From Pseudomonas sp. URMO17WK12:I11 (GTDB lineage Bacteria; Pseudomonadota; Gammaproteobacteria; Pseudomonadales; Pseudomonadaceae), in the NCBI RefSeq assembly GCF_007677725.1, contig NZ_VEDF01000002.1, forward strand, positions 496,001-560,000: a DNA stretch of 64,000 nucleotides. The letters run 5' to 3'. The position numbers and the translations under genes were made by a program. The notes beneath the pieces are model-generated. The model was not told where the DNA came from and ran no database searches. It worked only from the letters and a program-made list of their open reading frames with translations. Position 1 is the stretch's first letter. Each line of letters starts with the position of its first letter. This document shows, one piece after another, positions 1 through 12,813 of this stretch.

Positions 1-776
1 TGGATTTCCTTGAGCATGAAGTGGCGGAAGGCACCTTTGTCAGCCGCTTCGGCACCTTCATGGTATTGCACGGTTTCTCGCTGGACTGGCTCGCCAGCCT
101 GATCCCAGATCTTCACCTGGTCGCGGCGGATTTCGGCGATATCGCCCTCTTCCAGGTACATGAAGCGATCGGTGACCTGGCGCAGGGCGAGTTGGTCGGA
201 GGCCAGGAAGTTCTCGCCCAGGCCCAGACCGATCACCAGCGGGCTGCCGCTGCGCGCGGCGACCAGGCGATCGGGTTGTTTTTGGCTGATCAGGGCCAGG
301 CCGTAGGCACCGTGCAGGCGCTTGACCGCGACCTTTAGCGCATCGGTCAGGTCCGGCGTACTTTTCAGGGTGTGATGAATCAGGTGCACGATGACTTCGG
401 TATCGGTCTGCGAGGTGAAGACATAGCCAAGGCCTTTGAGTTCTTCACGCAGTTCTTCGTGGTTTTCGATGATGCCATTGTGCACGACCGCCACTTCGTG
501 GCCGGAGAAGTGCGGATGGGCGTTGCCTTCGGTCGGGGCGCCGTGGGTCGCCCAACGGGTGTGCGCGATGCCCAGCTGCCCCACCAGCGGCTCGGCAGCC
601 ACGGCCGCTTCCAATTCGGCGACCTTGCCGATCCGCCGGCGCCGATCCAGTTCACCTTGCTGAGTCAAAACGGCCAGCCCGGCACTGTCATAGCCACGGT
701 ACTCAAGACGTTTGAGGCCTTCGATGAGGATGGCGGTGATATTGCGCTCGGCGACGGCGCCTACGATTCCACACAT
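1..776 (-). CDS. glmS: Glutamine--fructose-6-phosphate aminotransferase (partial, N-terminal part)
   Basis: Makes glucosamine-6-phosphate from fructose-6-phosphate and glutamine, the first step toward UDP-GlcNAc for peptidoglycan and LPS. About 258 N-terminal residues are present; the rest, including the sugar isomerase domains, lies outside the window. The protein opens [12 protein letters not shown], so the catalytic Cys is residue 2 (exposed when Met is removed), as in class II glutamine amidotransferases. Further landmarks are the EYRGYDSAG and HTRWATHG segments. It lies directly downstream of a DeoR-type regulator on the same strand, and glmU, two pathway steps later, is just beyond that. 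Identification is secure; only the 3' end is missing. Confidence 0.97.
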   Translation of the reverse strand, partial: MCGIVGAVAERNITAILIEGLKRLEYRGYDSAGLAVLTQQGELDRRRRIGKVAELEAAVAAEPLVGQLGIAHTRWATHGAPTEGNAHPHFSGHEVAVVHNGIIENHEELREELKGLGYVFTSQTDTEVIVHLIHHTLKSTPDLTDALKVAVKRLHGAYGLALISQKQPDRLVAARSGSPLVIGLGLGENFLASDQLALRQVTDRFMYLEEGDIAEIRRDQVKIWDQAGEPVQRETVQYHEGAEAADKGAFRHFMLKEI

Positions 777-778
777 GG

Positions 779-1555
779 TTATTGCTCCTGGCTGATCGCG
801 GCGCAGATCAGGTTGATGCCGCGGGCTTGAAGATCGTCGCGTGCCGCTGCGGGCAGGCGTTCATCGGTAATAAGGGTGTGCACGCTGCCCCAGGGCAGCT
901 CGAGATTGGGGATCTTGCGCCCGACTTTGTCGGACTCGACCATCACGATCACTTCGCGCGCTACCTCGGCCATCACTCGGCTCAGGCCCAGCAACTCATT
1001 GAACGTGGTGGTGCCGCGCTGCAGGTCGATGCCATCGGCACCGATGAACAGCTGGTCGAAATCGTAAGAGCGCAGGACCTGTTCGGCGACCTGGCCTTGA
1101 AACGATTCGGAGTGTGGGTCCCAGGTGCCGCCCGTCATCAACAGTACCGGCTCATGCTCCAGCTCACTGATCGCCCGGGCCACATTCAATGAGTTGGTCA
1201 TCACCACCAGCCCGGGCTGGCGGCCCAGCTCAGGGATCATGGCAGCTGTGGTGCTGCCGCTGTCGATGATGATCCGCGCGTGCTCCCGGATCCGCGCGAC
1301 TGCTGCCTTGGCGATCGCCCTCTTGTAGGCGGAGATGGGCTGCACGGCTTCGCCCAGCATCTCTTGCGGGACGGGCACGGCACCGCCATAGCGACGCAGC
1401 AACAAACCGTGGGTTTCCAGGGCGGCCAGGTCCTTGCGAATGGTGACTTCCGATGTTTCGAAACGTTTGGCCAAAGCGTCCACGCTGACCTCACCCTGCT
1501 CGCTGAGCAGGGCCAGAATGTTGCGGCGGCGCTGTGGGGTGTTACGTTTCGACAT
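779..1555 (-). CDS. DeoR/GlpR-family transcriptional regulator
   Basis: A 258-residue protein. An N-terminal DeoR winged helix-turn-helix (residues ~5-60, with [21 protein letters not shown]) is followed by a DeoR C-terminal sensor domain, the ISOCOT fold that binds phosphorylated sugars. I start at [10 protein letters not shown]; an in-frame Met 14 codons upstream adds sequence unlike the family. It sits between glmU and glmS on the same strand, 2 bases before the glmS start, so it is probably cotranscribed with glmS. By context it may respond to an amino-sugar phosphate and control glmS. That role is inference; the family assignment is firm. Confidence 0.9.
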   Translation of the reverse strand: MSKRNTPQRRRNILALLSEQGEVSVDALAKRFETSEVTIRKDLAALETHGLLLRRYGGAVPVPQEMLGEAVQPISAYKRAIAKAAVARIREHARIIIDSGSTTAAMIPELGRQPGLVVMTNSLNVARAISELEHEPVLLMTGGTWDPHSESFQGQVAEQVLRSYDFDQLFIGADGIDLQRGTTTFNELLGLSRVMAEVAREVIVMVESDKVGRKIPNLELPWGSVHTLITDERLPAAARDDLQARGINLICAAISQEQ

Positions 1556-1662
1556 GAGCGGATAAGTTTCGATTCGAAAGATAATGGTTGCAATCAAAAC
1601 CTAAGTCGCTGGATTCGTCAAGGCTGTGCAGCGCCGCCGTCATGTCGGCTCGGCGCTCAGGC

Positions 1663-1695
1663 ATAAAAAAACCGACTTATTCACATAAGTCGGTT
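1663..1695 (-). terminator. Intrinsic terminator after glmU
   Basis: A perfect 10-bp stem (ACCGACTTAT with its complement, 4-base loop, 1671-1694) is followed on the minus strand by a run of seven T. It lies 24 bases beyond the glmU stop and so separates glmU from the DeoR-glmS unit. Confidence 0.85.
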
Positions 1696-1718
1696 CGATC
1701 GAAAGAGCTGTGTATAAC

Positions 1719-3086
1719 TTAGCCCTTGATGATTTTCTCGGGTCGCTTCCAGCCCGCGATGTTGCGCTGGCGCGCTCGCGCCACCGCCAGTTCGGCTTGT
1801 TCAACGCTTTGCGTGATGGTCGAGCCGGCTGCCGTAGTGGCGCCTGCCTTGATTTCCACAGGCGCAACCAAGGCGTTGTTGGAGCCGATGAAGACATCCT
1901 CGCCCAGTACGGTTTTGAACTTGTTGGCGCCATCGTAGTTGCAGGTAATGGTGCCGGCGCCGATGTTGCTACGCGCACCGATCACGGCGTCGCCCAGGTA
2001 GGTCAGGTGACCGGCCTTGGCGCCCTCACCCAGATGGGCATTTTTCAGCTCGACGAAGTTACCCACATGCGCCTTGGCTTCCAGCACGCTGCCCGGACGC
2101 AGACGCGCGAACGGGCCAGCATCGCTGCCCTCGCCCATCACCGCGCCGTCCAGATGAGTATTGGCCTTGATGATCGCACCTTTGCGCAGGGTGCTGTCCT
2201 TGATCACGCAGTTCGGGCCGATCTGCACGTCGTCCTCGATGACGACGTTGCCTTCGAGGATCACGTTGATGTCGATCAGCACATCGCGCCCGACGGTAAC
2301 CTGACCGCGCACATCGAAGCGTGCAGGATCGCGCAGGGTCACACCCTGAGCCATCAGACGGCGTCCTTCACGCAGCTGATAGTGACGCTCGAGCTCCGAC
2401 AGCTGGCGACGGTCATTGGCGCCCTGCACTTCCATGGTGTCATGCGGCTGTTCGGTGGCCACCAGCAAGCCATCGGCCACCGCCATGGCGATGACGTCGG
2501 TCAGGTAATACTCGCCTTGGGCATTATTGTTGGACAGTCGGCCCATCCAGTCAGCCAGGCGTGCAGCGGGCATCGCCAGAATGCCCGTATTGCCTTCGCG
2601 GATGGCTTTTTGCGCTTCGCTGGCATCCTTGTGCTCGACGATGGCCGCTACCTGTCCCTCGGCATCACGCACGATGCGGCCATAGCCGGTCGGGTCCTGC
2701 AGGGTCACCGTCAGCAGCCCCAGCTGCTTGTCGCTGACCTTGGCCAACAGGCGCTGCAAGGTCTCCACTTCGATCAGCGGGACATCGCCATACAGCACCA
2801 GCACGGTGTCGGCAGTGATCGCCGGTAGCGCTTGGGCCACAGCATGGCCGGTACCCAGTTGCTTATCCTGCATGACGAAATTCAGGTCATCGGCCGCCAA
2901 GCGCTCGCGCACCAGCTCTGCACCGTGTCCGATGACCACATGGATACCTTGTGGCGCGAGCTGCCGTGCGCTGTGGATAACATGACCAAGCATGGAATTG
3001 CCTGCAACCGGGTGCAGCACCTTGGGCAGCGCCGAGCGCATGCGGGTGCCTTGGCCGGCGGCGAGAATAACGATATCGAGTGACAT
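1719..3086 (-). CDS. glmU: Bifunctional UDP-GlcNAc pyrophosphorylase / glucosamine-1-phosphate N-acetyltransferase
   Basis: Catalyses the last two steps to UDP-GlcNAc: acetylation of glucosamine-1-phosphate, then uridylylation. It has 455 residues, the usual length. The N-terminal nucleotidyltransferase domain shows [19 protein letters not shown] (residues ~8-26). The C-terminal half is a left-handed beta-helix of hexapeptide repeats ending in the acetyl-CoA site, with [15 protein letters not shown]. It lies between the ATP synthase operon (upstream, separated by a terminator) and the DeoR-glmS unit. GlmS and GlmU in one neighbourhood supply peptidoglycan and LPS precursors. Confidence 0.97.
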   Translation of the reverse strand: MSLDIVILAAGQGTRMRSALPKVLHPVAGNSMLGHVIHSARQLAPQGIHVVIGHGAELVRERLAADDLNFVMQDKQLGTGHAVAQALPAITADTVLVLYGDVPLIEVETLQRLLAKVSDKQLGLLTVTLQDPTGYGRIVRDAEGQVAAIVEHKDASEAQKAIREGNTGILAMPAARLADWMGRLSNNNAQGEYYLTDVIAMAVADGLLVATEQPHDTMEVQGANDRRQLSELERHYQLREGRRLMAQGVTLRDPARFDVRGQVTVGRDVLIDINVILEGNVVIEDDVQIGPNCVIKDSTLRKGAIIKANTHLDGAVMGEGSDAGPFARLRPGSVLEAKAHVGNFVELKNAHLGEGAKAGHLTYLGDAVIGARSNIGAGTITCNYDGANKFKTVLGEDVFIGSNNALVAPVEIKAGATTAAGSTITQSVEQAELAVARARQRNIAGWKRPEKIIKG

Positions 3087-3137
3087 TGACTGGCTACCAA
3101 TCCTGGGCGGTCAGTGAAGCGACCGGTTTGAGGGTGA

Positions 3138-3170
3138 CAAAAAAGAAAAAGGGTAGCCGATGGCTACCCT
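3138..3170 (-). terminator. Intrinsic terminator of the atp operon
   Basis: The stem GGGTAGCC/GGCTACCC (3151-3169) is followed on the minus strand by T-rich sequence (TTTTTCTTTTTT). It lies about 30 bases after the atpC stop and ends the atpIBEFHAGDC transcript. Confidence 0.85.
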
Positions 3171-3199
3171 TGTTCTCAATCTGCATGAAGGCTGCGGGC

Positions 3200-3625
3200 T
3201 TAGCCGCCGAACTTCCTGCGGATCTGCTGGACGGTGCGCAGCTGAGCTGCGGCCTCGGCCAGACGTGCGGATGCGGCACTGTAGTCGAAATCCGCGCCTT
3301 TCTCGTGCAGGGCCTTCTCAGCTTCCTTGACGGCATTCTGAGCGGACGCTTCATCCAGGTCGGCAGCACGTTGCACGGTGTCGGCGAGTACCTTGACCAT
3401 GCTCGGCTGCACTTCCAGGAAGCCACCGGAGATGTAGAACACCTCGCGCTCGCCGCCCTGCTTGGTCAGCGTGATCGGACCAGGCTTGAGATTGGTGATC
3501 AGCGGCGCGTGGCCTGGAGCGATACCCAGATCGCCCAGGTTGCCGTGCGCTACTACCATCTCGACCAGGCCGGAGAAGATTTCTCCTTCCGCGCTGACGA
3601 TATCGCAATGGACTGTCATAGCCAT
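3200..3625 (-). CDS. atpC: ATP synthase F1 epsilon subunit
   Basis: 141 residues. Central-stalk epsilon subunit of F1, which couples rotor to catalytic head and inhibits ATP hydrolysis. The N-terminal beta-sandwich ([17 protein letters not shown], then [14 protein letters not shown] and [12 protein letters not shown]) is followed by the C-terminal helical hairpin from about residue 90. The ATG at 3625 has a GAGG 8 bases upstream; a second Met two codons later (MTVHCD) is the alternative start. Last gene of the atp operon, followed by a terminator. Confidence 0.96.
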   Translation of the reverse strand: MAMTVHCDIVSAEGEIFSGLVEMVVAHGNLGDLGIAPGHAPLITNLKPGPITLTKQGGEREVFYISGGFLEVQPSMVKVLADTVQRAADLDEASAQNAVKEAEKALHEKGADFDYSAASARLAEAAAQLRTVQQIRRKFGG

Positions 3626-3646
3626 CTGCTTGCCTCAACCTGATTA

Positions 3647-3664
3647 GCGCCCCTTGCGGGGCGC
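3647..3664 (-). other. Intercistronic hairpin between atpD and atpC
   Basis: Perfect 7-bp GC stem GCGCCCC/GGGGCGC with a TTGC loop and no T-run. It is more likely an mRNA-stability or processing element than a terminator, since atpC follows in the same operon. Confidence 0.5.
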
Positions 3665-3669
3665 CGGGA

Positions 3670-5073
<1,404 letters not shown>

Positions 5074-5934
5074 TTAAACCGCGGCAGCGCCGCCGACGAT
5101 TTCCGAGATCTCCTGGGTGATCGCAGCCTGACGCGCCTTGTTGTAGATCAACTGCAGCTCTTTGATCAAATCACCGGCGTTGTCTGTGGCGTTTTTCATG
5201 GCGATCATCCGGGCCGCTTGTTCAGCAGCGTTGTTCTCGACCACCGCCTGGTACACCTGCGACTCCACGTAACGCACCATCAAGCCGTCCAGCAGCTCTT
5301 TTGCGTCGGGTTCGTACAGATAGTCCCAGTGATGCTTGAGATCCTGATCCGGGGTTGCCACCAACGGTACCAATTGCTCGACCGTCGGTTGTTGGGTCAT
5401 GGTGTTGATGAACTTGTTCGAAACCACCGAGAGGCGATCGATACGGCCGTCCAGGTAGGCGTCCAGCATGACTTTGACGGAACCGATCAGATCGTTGATC
5501 GACGGCTCTTCGCCCAAGTGGCTGATCGCGGCTACGACATTGCCGCCAAAGATGCGGAAGAAAGTCGCACCCTTGCTGCCAATCACGCACAGGTCGATTT
5601 CAACGCCCTGTTCGCGGTTTGCGTTCATGTCCTTGACCAGGGCCTTGAACAGGTTGGTGTTCAAGCCACCGCACAGACCACGGTCACTGCTCACCACGAT
5701 ATAACCGGCGCGCTTCACAGGGCGCTCGATCATGAACGGGTGGCGGTATTCCGGGTTGGCGTTGGCCAGATGACCGATCACCTGGCGGATACGCTCCGCG
5801 TAAGGACGGCTAGCAGCCATGCGCATTTGTGCCTTGCGCATCTTGCTGACCGCCACTTTCTCCATGGCGCTGGTAATTTTTTGCGTGCTTTTGATGCTCG
5901 CAATCTTACTGCGAATCTCTTTTGCGCCTGCCAT
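5074..5934 (-). CDS. atpG: ATP synthase F1 gamma subunit
   Basis: 286 residues. Central rotor shaft of F1, a long coiled coil formed by the N- and C-terminal helices. The family N-terminus [20 protein letters not shown], the [13 protein letters not shown] segment and the C-terminal [18 protein letters not shown] (near the end) are all visible. It sits between atpA and atpD, with a strong GC hairpin in the atpA-atpG gap. Confidence 0.97.
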   Translation of the reverse strand: MAGAKEIRSKIASIKSTQKITSAMEKVAVSKMRKAQMRMAASRPYAERIRQVIGHLANANPEYRHPFMIERPVKRAGYIVVSSDRGLCGGLNTNLFKALVKDMNANREQGVEIDLCVIGSKGATFFRIFGGNVVAAISHLGEEPSINDLIGSVKVMLDAYLDGRIDRLSVVSNKFINTMTQQPTVEQLVPLVATPDQDLKHHWDYLYEPDAKELLDGLMVRYVESQVYQAVVENNAAEQAARMIAMKNATDNAGDLIKELQLIYNKARQAAITQEISEIVGGAAAV

Positions 5935-5955
5935 GTATCACCTATCAGGTTAGCA

Positions 5956-5977
5956 AGCGGGGGCCAGGGCCCCCGCT
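5956..5977 (-). other. Intercistronic GC-rich hairpin between atpA and atpG
   Basis: Perfect 9-bp inverted repeat AGCGGGGGC/GCCCCCGCT with a 4-base loop and no T-run, inside the 48-base atpA-atpG gap. It probably affects mRNA decay or translation of the distal cistrons; this is inferred from structure only. Confidence 0.5.
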
Positions 5978-5982
5978 GCGGC

Positions 5983-7527
5983 TTACCAGGTCTGGGTGGC
6001 CTTGAACTTCTCGATACCGGCTTTCAGACCAGCATCGATTTCGTCGTTGAAGTCACCCTTCACGTTGATCTTCGCCATGAGGTCGGCGTGATCACGGTTG
6101 AAGAAGGCGATCAGCGCTTGCTCGAAGCTACCGACCTTGGAGACTTCCACGTCAGTCAGGAAACCACGCTCAGCGGCGTACAGCGACAGGGCCATGTCAG
6201 CGATCGACATTGGCGCGTACTGCTTCTGCTTCATCAGCTCGGTTACGCGCTGACCATGTTCCAGCTGCTTGCGGGTCGCTTCGTCCAGATCGGAAGCGAA
6301 CTGGGCGAATGCAGCCAGTTCACGGTACTGAGCCAGTGCGGTACGGATACCACCGGACAGTTTCTTGATGATCTTGGTCTGAGCGGCACCACCTACACGG
6401 GATACCGAAACACCGGCGTTCACTGCAGGGCGGATGCCCGAGTTGAACATGGCCGATTCCAGGAAGATCTGACCGTCGGTGATGGAAATCACGTTGGTCG
6501 GAACGAACGCGGAAACGTCGCCAGCCTGGGTTTCGATGATCGGCAGGGCGGTCAGCGAACCGGTCTTGCCAGTGACTGCGCCGTTGGTGAACTTCTCGAC
6601 GTATTCTTCCGAAACGCGCGACGCACGCTCCAGCAGACGGGAGTGGAGATAGAACACGTCGCCTGGGTACGCTTCACGTCCTGGTGGACGGCGCAGCAGC
6701 AGGGAGATCTGACGGTAGGCAACAGCCTGCTTGGACAGGTCGTCGTAAACGATCAGGGCGTCTTCACCGCGGTCACGGAAGAACTCGCCCATGGTGCAGC
6801 CGGCGTAGGGCGCCAGGAACTGCAGTGCGGCGGATTCCGAGGCGCTGGCAACGACCACGATGGTGTTGGCCAGGGCGCCGTTTTCTTCCAGCTTGCGAAC
6901 GATGTTGGCAACGGTGGAGCGCTTCTGGCCGACAGCCACATACACACAGAAAATACCGGAGTCTTTCTGGTTGATGATGGCGTCGATGGCCATGGCGGTC
7001 TTGCCGATCTGACGGTCACCGATGATCAGCTCACGCTGGCCACGGCCGACTGGGATCATGGCGTCGACGGACTTGTAGCCAGTCTGAACAGGCTGGTCTA
7101 CCGATTTACGCCAGATCACGCCTGGAGCAACTTTTTCGACCGCGTCGGTCTGGGTGTTGCCCAGAGGACCTTTACCGTCGATTGGGTTGCCCAGTGCGTC
7201 GACGACGCGACCCAGCAGTTCCTTACCAACTGGAACTTCCAGGATGCGGCCGGTGCACTTGGCGCTCATGCCTTCGGCGAGGGTGTCATAGCCACCCAGG
7301 ATCACTGCACCAACGGAGTCTTGCTCCAGGTTCAGGGCCATGCCGTAGACGCCGCCAGGGAACTCGATCATTTCGCCGTACATGACGTCGGCCAGACCGT
7401 GGATCCGCACGATACCGTCGGATACCGAAACAACGGTACCTTCGTTACGGGCTTGGGAGCTCACATCGAGGTTATCGATGCGGCCCTTGATGATTTCACT
7501 AATTTCGGAAGGATTGAGTTGCTGCAT
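5983..7527 (-). CDS. atpA: ATP synthase F1 alpha subunit
   Basis: 514 residues, the usual length. Non-catalytic nucleotide-binding subunit of the F1 hexamer. Walker A GDRQIGKT at residues 170-177; [17 protein letters not shown] and the [22 protein letters not shown] region (in two parts) are typical of alpha chains. The N-terminal segment [14 protein letters not shown] binds the delta subunit. Preceded by atpH with a short gap and followed by atpG. Confidence 0.98.
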   Translation of the reverse strand: MQQLNPSEISEIIKGRIDNLDVSSQARNEGTVVSVSDGIVRIHGLADVMYGEMIEFPGGVYGMALNLEQDSVGAVILGGYDTLAEGMSAKCTGRILEVPVGKELLGRVVDALGNPIDGKGPLGNTQTDAVEKVAPGVIWRKSVDQPVQTGYKSVDAMIPVGRGQRELIIGDRQIGKTAMAIDAIINQKDSGIFCVYVAVGQKRSTVANIVRKLEENGALANTIVVVASASESAALQFLAPYAGCTMGEFFRDRGEDALIVYDDLSKQAVAYRQISLLLRRPPGREAYPGDVFYLHSRLLERASRVSEEYVEKFTNGAVTGKTGSLTALPIIETQAGDVSAFVPTNVISITDGQIFLESAMFNSGIRPAVNAGVSVSRVGGAAQTKIIKKLSGGIRTALAQYRELAAFAQFASDLDEATRKQLEHGQRVTELMKQKQYAPMSIADMALSLYAAERGFLTDVEVSKVGSFEQALIAFFNRDHADLMAKINVKGDFNDEIDAGLKAGIEKFKATQTW

Positions 7528-7548
7528 TGCTCTGCTGCCCCTTCAAAC

Positions 7549-8085
7549 TCAAGATTTCAATGCTTCGGCCAGTTTCGCGATTTTGCCGCGAACAGAGCCA
7601 TCGATTACCAGGTCACCAGCGCGGATGACGACGCCGCCAATCAGGCTGGCATCCTCCGACGCGTGCAGGCGAACTTCCTGGCCTAGCCGTGCACTGAGAA
7701 CCTTGGCGAGTTTGTCTTGCTGTTCTTGGTCCAACGCGAAGGCACTGGTGACTTCCACGTCCACGGATTTCTCTTGCTCGGCCTTGTACAGGTCGAACAG
7801 CGCGGCAATCTCCGGCAGAAGCAGGAGACGGTCGTTTTCCGCGGCAACATGAATGAAATTCTGTGCCTGTGCATTGAACTTGTCACCGCACACGTCAATG
7901 AACGTGGCGGCCTTTTCTGCGCTCGTCAGTCGCGGGGCCTTGAGCAGGCGCTGCATGGTGTCGTCTTGCGACACCGCAGCAGCCAGGCCGAGCATGGCTG
8001 ACCAATTGGCCAGTTGCTGATGGGCCTGGGCATGCTCAAAGGCAGCCTTAGCGTAAGGTCGGGCCAACGTGGTCAGTTCTGCCAT
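7549..8085 (-). CDS. atpH: ATP synthase F1 delta subunit
   Basis: 178 residues. Peripheral-stalk subunit that links F1 alpha N-termini to the b dimer. It starts [19 protein letters not shown], a family hallmark, and ends with the [19 protein letters not shown] segment typical of OSCP/delta proteins. It is 12 bases after the atpF stop and 21 bases before atpA. Confidence 0.97.
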   Translation of the reverse strand: MAELTTLARPYAKAAFEHAQAHQQLANWSAMLGLAAAVSQDDTMQRLLKAPRLTSAEKAATFIDVCGDKFNAQAQNFIHVAAENDRLLLLPEIAALFDLYKAEQEKSVDVEVTSAFALDQEQQDKLAKVLSARLGQEVRLHASEDASLIGGVVIRAGDLVIDGSVRGKIAKLAEALKS

Positions 8086-8097
8086 GATCGCCCTCGC

Positions 8098-8568
8098 TTA
8101 AATTTCAGCGGCCAGTTTGTTAACCAGCTCCGCATGCGCGTTTTGATCGATTGTGGCGCCAAGGATCTTTTCAGCACCGCCAACCGCCAGGGCACCCACT
8201 TGGGCACGCAGGGCGTCTTTAGCGCTGTTGAGTTCCTGTTCGATCTCGGCCAGAGCCTGAGCCTTCACACGGTCAGCTTCGACGCGGGCCTGGTCACGGG
8301 CTTCCTCGACTAGCTGAGCAGCGCGTTTCTTGCTTTGCTCGATGATTTCAGCTGCCTGTGCCTTCGCTTCACGCAGTTGCTGACCCACTTTCTCTTGGGC
8401 CAGCTCCAGGTCGCGAGCTGCGCGGTTGGCAGCGTCCAAGCCGTCTGCAATCTTCTTTTGGCGCTCTTGCAGAGCAGTGATGACCGGAGGCCATACGTAC
8501 TTCATGCAGAAGAGTACAAAAATCAGAAAAGCAACGGATTGGCCAATCAGGGTTGCATTAATGTTCAC
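8098..8568 (-). CDS. atpF: ATP synthase F0 subunit b
   Basis: 156 residues. Peripheral stalk of F0. One N-terminal membrane helix (residues ~5-27, [20 protein letters not shown]) is followed by a long charged coiled coil rich in Ala, Glu, Lys and Gln. The start codon is GTG, with AGGTG about 6 bases upstream. It lies between atpE and atpH. Confidence 0.97.
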   Translation of the reverse strand: MNINATLIGQSVAFLIFVLFCMKYVWPPVITALQERQKKIADGLDAANRAARDLELAQEKVGQQLREAKAQAAEIIEQSKKRAAQLVEEARDQARVEADRVKAQALAEIEQELNSAKDALRAQVGALAVGGAEKILGATIDQNAHAELVNKLAAEI

Positions 8569-8626
8569 GCCAACACCTCGCTCGGTCTTTGTCCATCACA
8601 CCAATCAACTCGTAAGAAACGAGTGA

Positions 8627-8899
<273 letters not shown>

Positions 8900-8977
8900 T
8901 TACGTCGTATTGGTTAGGTTTTTAGTTTGAAGCGGTAAAACAAATCGTTTGGAACAGCTGCCCTTGCGGACTTTTAA

Positions 8978-9007
8978 AGCCCTCCCCCCAAACGAGCGGG
9001 GAAGGCT
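8978..9007 (-). other. Imperfect hairpin in the atpB-atpE gap
   Basis: AGCC and TCCCC pair with GGGGA and GGCT across a short loop, with single-base interruptions. There is no T-run on the minus strand. The 142-base gap between atpB and atpE is otherwise without a gene. Possible mRNA-stability element upstream of the highly translated atpE. Confidence 0.35.
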
Positions 9008-9027
9008 ACAAGACACGCCAGGCGGTC

Positions 9028-10321
<1,294 letters not shown>

Positions 10322-10470
10322 CACAACTGCTCCTCGGAAGTCGACTAACAAGTCAGCCATGACTTGGCATAATTTGTGCCGACAAAATGCGCGCAGAGTA
10401 TAGGGGTGGATGCCCCCCTATTCAACTCTTCGGTAGTGATTTCCGACTGCGCGCTACAACGGGAATTGTT

Positions 10471-11343
10471 TCAACGGATGTGAGCCAGCACGCCCTGCAA
10501 CTCGTCAAGCGAGTTGTAGCGAATAACCAACTGGCCTTTGCCCTTGTTCCCATGACGTATCTGTACCGCAGAGCCCAAGCGCTCTGCGAGCCGCTGTTCA
10601 AGGCGGGCGATATCCGGATCAGGTTTGCTCGCTTCGACCGGCTCAGGTTTGCCGCTGAGCCACTGACGGACCAGTGCCTCGGTTTGGCGCACGGTCAGCC
10701 CACGTGCGACAACATGACGCGCCCCCTCTTCCTGGCGATCTTCCTCCAGGCCGAGCAAAGCACGGGCATGGCCCATCTCCAGATCGCCGTGGGCGAGCAT
10801 GGTCTTGATCGCTTCCGGCAAGGAGATCAGGCGCAACAAGTTGGCCACGGTCACCCGCGATTTGCCGACAGCTTCGGCGACCTGTTGCTGGGTCAGTTCG
10901 AACTCCTGCTGCAGGCGCTGCAGCGCCAGGGCCTCTTCGAGCGGGTTGAGGTCCTCGCGTTGGATGTTCTCGATCAGCGCCATGGCGATCGCCGCTTCGT
11001 CGGGCACCTCACGAACCATCGCCGGCACGGTGTCCAGACCCGCCTGTTGGGTGGCGCGCCAGCGCCGCTCACCGGCGATGATCTCGTAGCGGCTGTCGCC
11101 GATCGGGCGCACCACGATCGGCTGCATGACGCCGTGGGTGCGGATCGAGTGAGCCAGTTCTTCCAGCGCCTCGGGGTCCATGTCACGGCGCGGCTGGTAT
11201 TTGCCACGCTGAATCAGCCCGACCGGCAGGTGCTGCAGTTCTTTCTGGTCGATCTTCACAGCCTGCTCTTCGAGCGCGCTCACGGAAGGACCACTGAGCA
11301 GTGCATCCAACCCGCGTCCGAGACCCCGTTTCTTAACGGCCAT
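10471..11343 (-). CDS. parB: Chromosome-partitioning protein ParB
   Basis: 290 residues. CTP-dependent DNA clamp that loads at parS and spreads, working with ParA in origin segregation. The N-terminus (VKKRGLGRGLDALL) is the ParA-stimulating segment. The CTPase region shows KYQPRRDMDPEALEELA and IIAGERRWRA, and the helix-turn-helix shows TQQQVAEAVGKSRVTVANLLRLISLP (two halves). The C-terminal dimer domain follows a variable linker. It begins 9 bases after the parA stop. Three candidate parS sites lie at 22829, 23459 and 26034. Confidence 0.97.
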   Translation of the reverse strand: MAVKKRGLGRGLDALLSGPSVSALEEQAVKIDQKELQHLPVGLIQRGKYQPRRDMDPEALEELAHSIRTHGVMQPIVVRPIGDSRYEIIAGERRWRATQQAGLDTVPAMVREVPDEAAIAMALIENIQREDLNPLEEALALQRLQQEFELTQQQVAEAVGKSRVTVANLLRLISLPEAIKTMLAHGDLEMGHARALLGLEEDRQEEGARHVVARGLTVRQTEALVRQWLSGKPEPVEASKPDPDIARLEQRLAERLGSAVQIRHGNKGKGQLVIRYNSLDELQGVLAHIR

Positions 11344-11352
11344 GCGGATTCC

Positions 11353-12144
11353 TTAAGTTGTCTGTGCAGTGCGTGATTGACGGCGTTGACGGCGCACCAG
11401 CTCACCGGCCAGGGCCAGGTACGCCAAGGCGCCACGCGATTGCTTGTCATACGCCAGTGCCGGCATGCCGAAGCTGGGTGCCTCAGCCAGACGGATATTG
11501 CGCGGGATGACGGTATCGTACAGCTGCTCGCCGAAATGCTCCTTGAGCTGGGCCGAAACGTCGTTGTTCAGGCTCAGACGCGGATCGTACATGGTCCGCA
11601 GCAGGCCCTCGATCTTCAACTCCGGGTTCAACCGGGCTGCGATGCGCTTGATGTTATCCACAAGGTCGCTCAGACCTTCCAGCGCGTAGTACTCGCACTG
11701 CATGGGAATGATCACGCCATCGGAGGCGACCAGGGCGTTGAGCGTGAGCATCGACAACGACGGCGGGCAGTCGATGAGGATGTAATCGTAGTTGTCGCGG
11801 ATCGGCGCCAGCGCGTTACGCAGGCGGCTCTCCTTGACCTGCATTTCCAGCAGCACCACTTCCGCCGCCGTCAGGTCGCGGTTGGCCGGCAACAGCTGGA
11901 AACCACCATGCTCGGAATAGTGCATGGCCTGGGCAAGGTCGCATTCCCCGATCAGCAGGTCGTAGACCGAGTGTTCGAGTTCGTGTTTGTCGACGCCGCT
12001 GCCCATGGTCGCGTTGCCCTGCGGATCGAGGTCGATCAGCAGCACACGACGCTTGGTCGCGGCCAGCGATGCTGCGAGGTTGATACAGGTGGTGGTCTTG
12101 CCGACGCCACCTTTCTGGTTCGCGATTGCGAATACCTTAGCCAT
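11353..12144 (-). CDS. parA: Chromosome-partitioning ATPase ParA (Soj)
   Basis: 263 residues. ParA/MinD-type ATPase that binds DNA non-specifically and moves ParB-parS complexes. The deviant Walker A is KGGVGKTT near residue 11, and LLIDLDPQGNAT and YILIDCPPSLS follow. I start at MAKVFAIANQ; an upstream Met six codons earlier is possible but overlaps the end of rsmG. Forms an operon with parB and probably with rsmG and mnmG, as in most Pseudomonas. Confidence 0.97.
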   Translation of the reverse strand: MAKVFAIANQKGGVGKTTTCINLAASLAATKRRVLLIDLDPQGNATMGSGVDKHELEHSVYDLLIGECDLAQAMHYSEHGGFQLLPANRDLTAAEVVLLEMQVKESRLRNALAPIRDNYDYILIDCPPSLSMLTLNALVASDGVIIPMQCEYYALEGLSDLVDNIKRIAARLNPELKIEGLLRTMYDPRLSLNNDVSAQLKEHFGEQLYDTVIPRNIRLAEAPSFGMPALAYDKQSRGALAYLALAGELVRRQRRQSRTAQTT

Positions 12145-12162
12145 TGTTGCGTGTGTTCCCAA

Positions 12163-12813
12163 TCAAGCCTTGCGGCGCAGTATCAGCAGATGGCGCTGGC
12201 CCTGGCAACCCGGAACGGTCAGGGCCTGCTCGCTTTCCACTGTGAAGTCTGCGGGCAATGCTACCAGTTCATCGGCAGGATGCAGCCCCTTCATTGCAAG
12301 CCATTGCGTCCCGGTGTCGCCAAGATGGCGGGTCCAGTTGGTGAAGTTCTCCATGCTGCTGAAGGCGCGGGAGATGATGCCGCTGAACGGCACCGCCGGC
12401 TGGAAGGCCTCGACGCGGCTGTGGATAACCGACAGGTTGTCCAGTTTCAGTTCCATTTTCACCTGGGTGAGGAAACGCGTCTTCTTGCCATTGGCATCAA
12501 GCACCGTTACCTGCTTGTGTGGGTGCAAGATCGCCAGGGGAACACCCGGCATGCCGCCGCCACTGCCCACATCCAGCCAGCTGTCACGACCAGGTTCGAC
12601 GAAGGCCATGACGCTCAGGCTGTCGAGCAAATGGCGCGAAACCATCTCGTTGGGGTCGCGCACGGCGGTGAGGTTGTAGGCCTTGTTCCATTTGATCAAC
12701 AAGGCCAGGTAGCCCAGCAGTTTCTCGTGTTGCTCAGGGCTGAGCTGAACGCCCAGCTCACGTGCGCCTGTGGACAACTCTTCAGCGTGGTGCGGGGTGA
12801 CCAAGGAACTCAA
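12163..12813 (-). CDS. rsmG: 16S rRNA (guanine-527-N7)-methyltransferase
   Basis: 216 residues. SAM-dependent methyltransferase acting on G527 of 16S rRNA. The SAM-binding loop is [17 protein letters not shown], preceded by [20 protein letters not shown] (family motif). The start appears to be TTG, overlapping the last codons of mnmG. The resulting protein starts [12 protein letters not shown], and no nearer ATG gives the full family N-terminus. Confidence 0.95.
   Translation of the reverse strand: MSSLVTPHHAEELSTGARELGVQLSPEQHEKLLGYLALLIKWNKAYNLTAVRDPNEMVSRHLLDSLSVMAFVEPGRDSWLDVGSGGGMPGVPLAILHPHKQVTVLDANGKKTRFLTQVKMELKLDNLSVIHSRVEAFQPAVPFSGIISRAFSSMENFTNWTRHLGDTGTQWLAMKGLHPADELVALPADFTVESEQALTVPGCQGQRHLLILRRKA

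Noticed and set aside
1710-2828. 372-residue open frame opposite glmU
   Set aside because: Shadow of glmU with no recognisable domain.
5218-7686. 822-residue open frame opposite atpA and atpG
   Set aside because: It is the antisense of two highly conserved genes with no ribosome site or family signature; high-GC antisense frames are often open.
10400-10421. ATAGGGG/CCCCTAT hairpin between parB and atpI
   Set aside because: 8-base loop, no T-run and it could belong to the atp promoter region; too weak to call a terminator.
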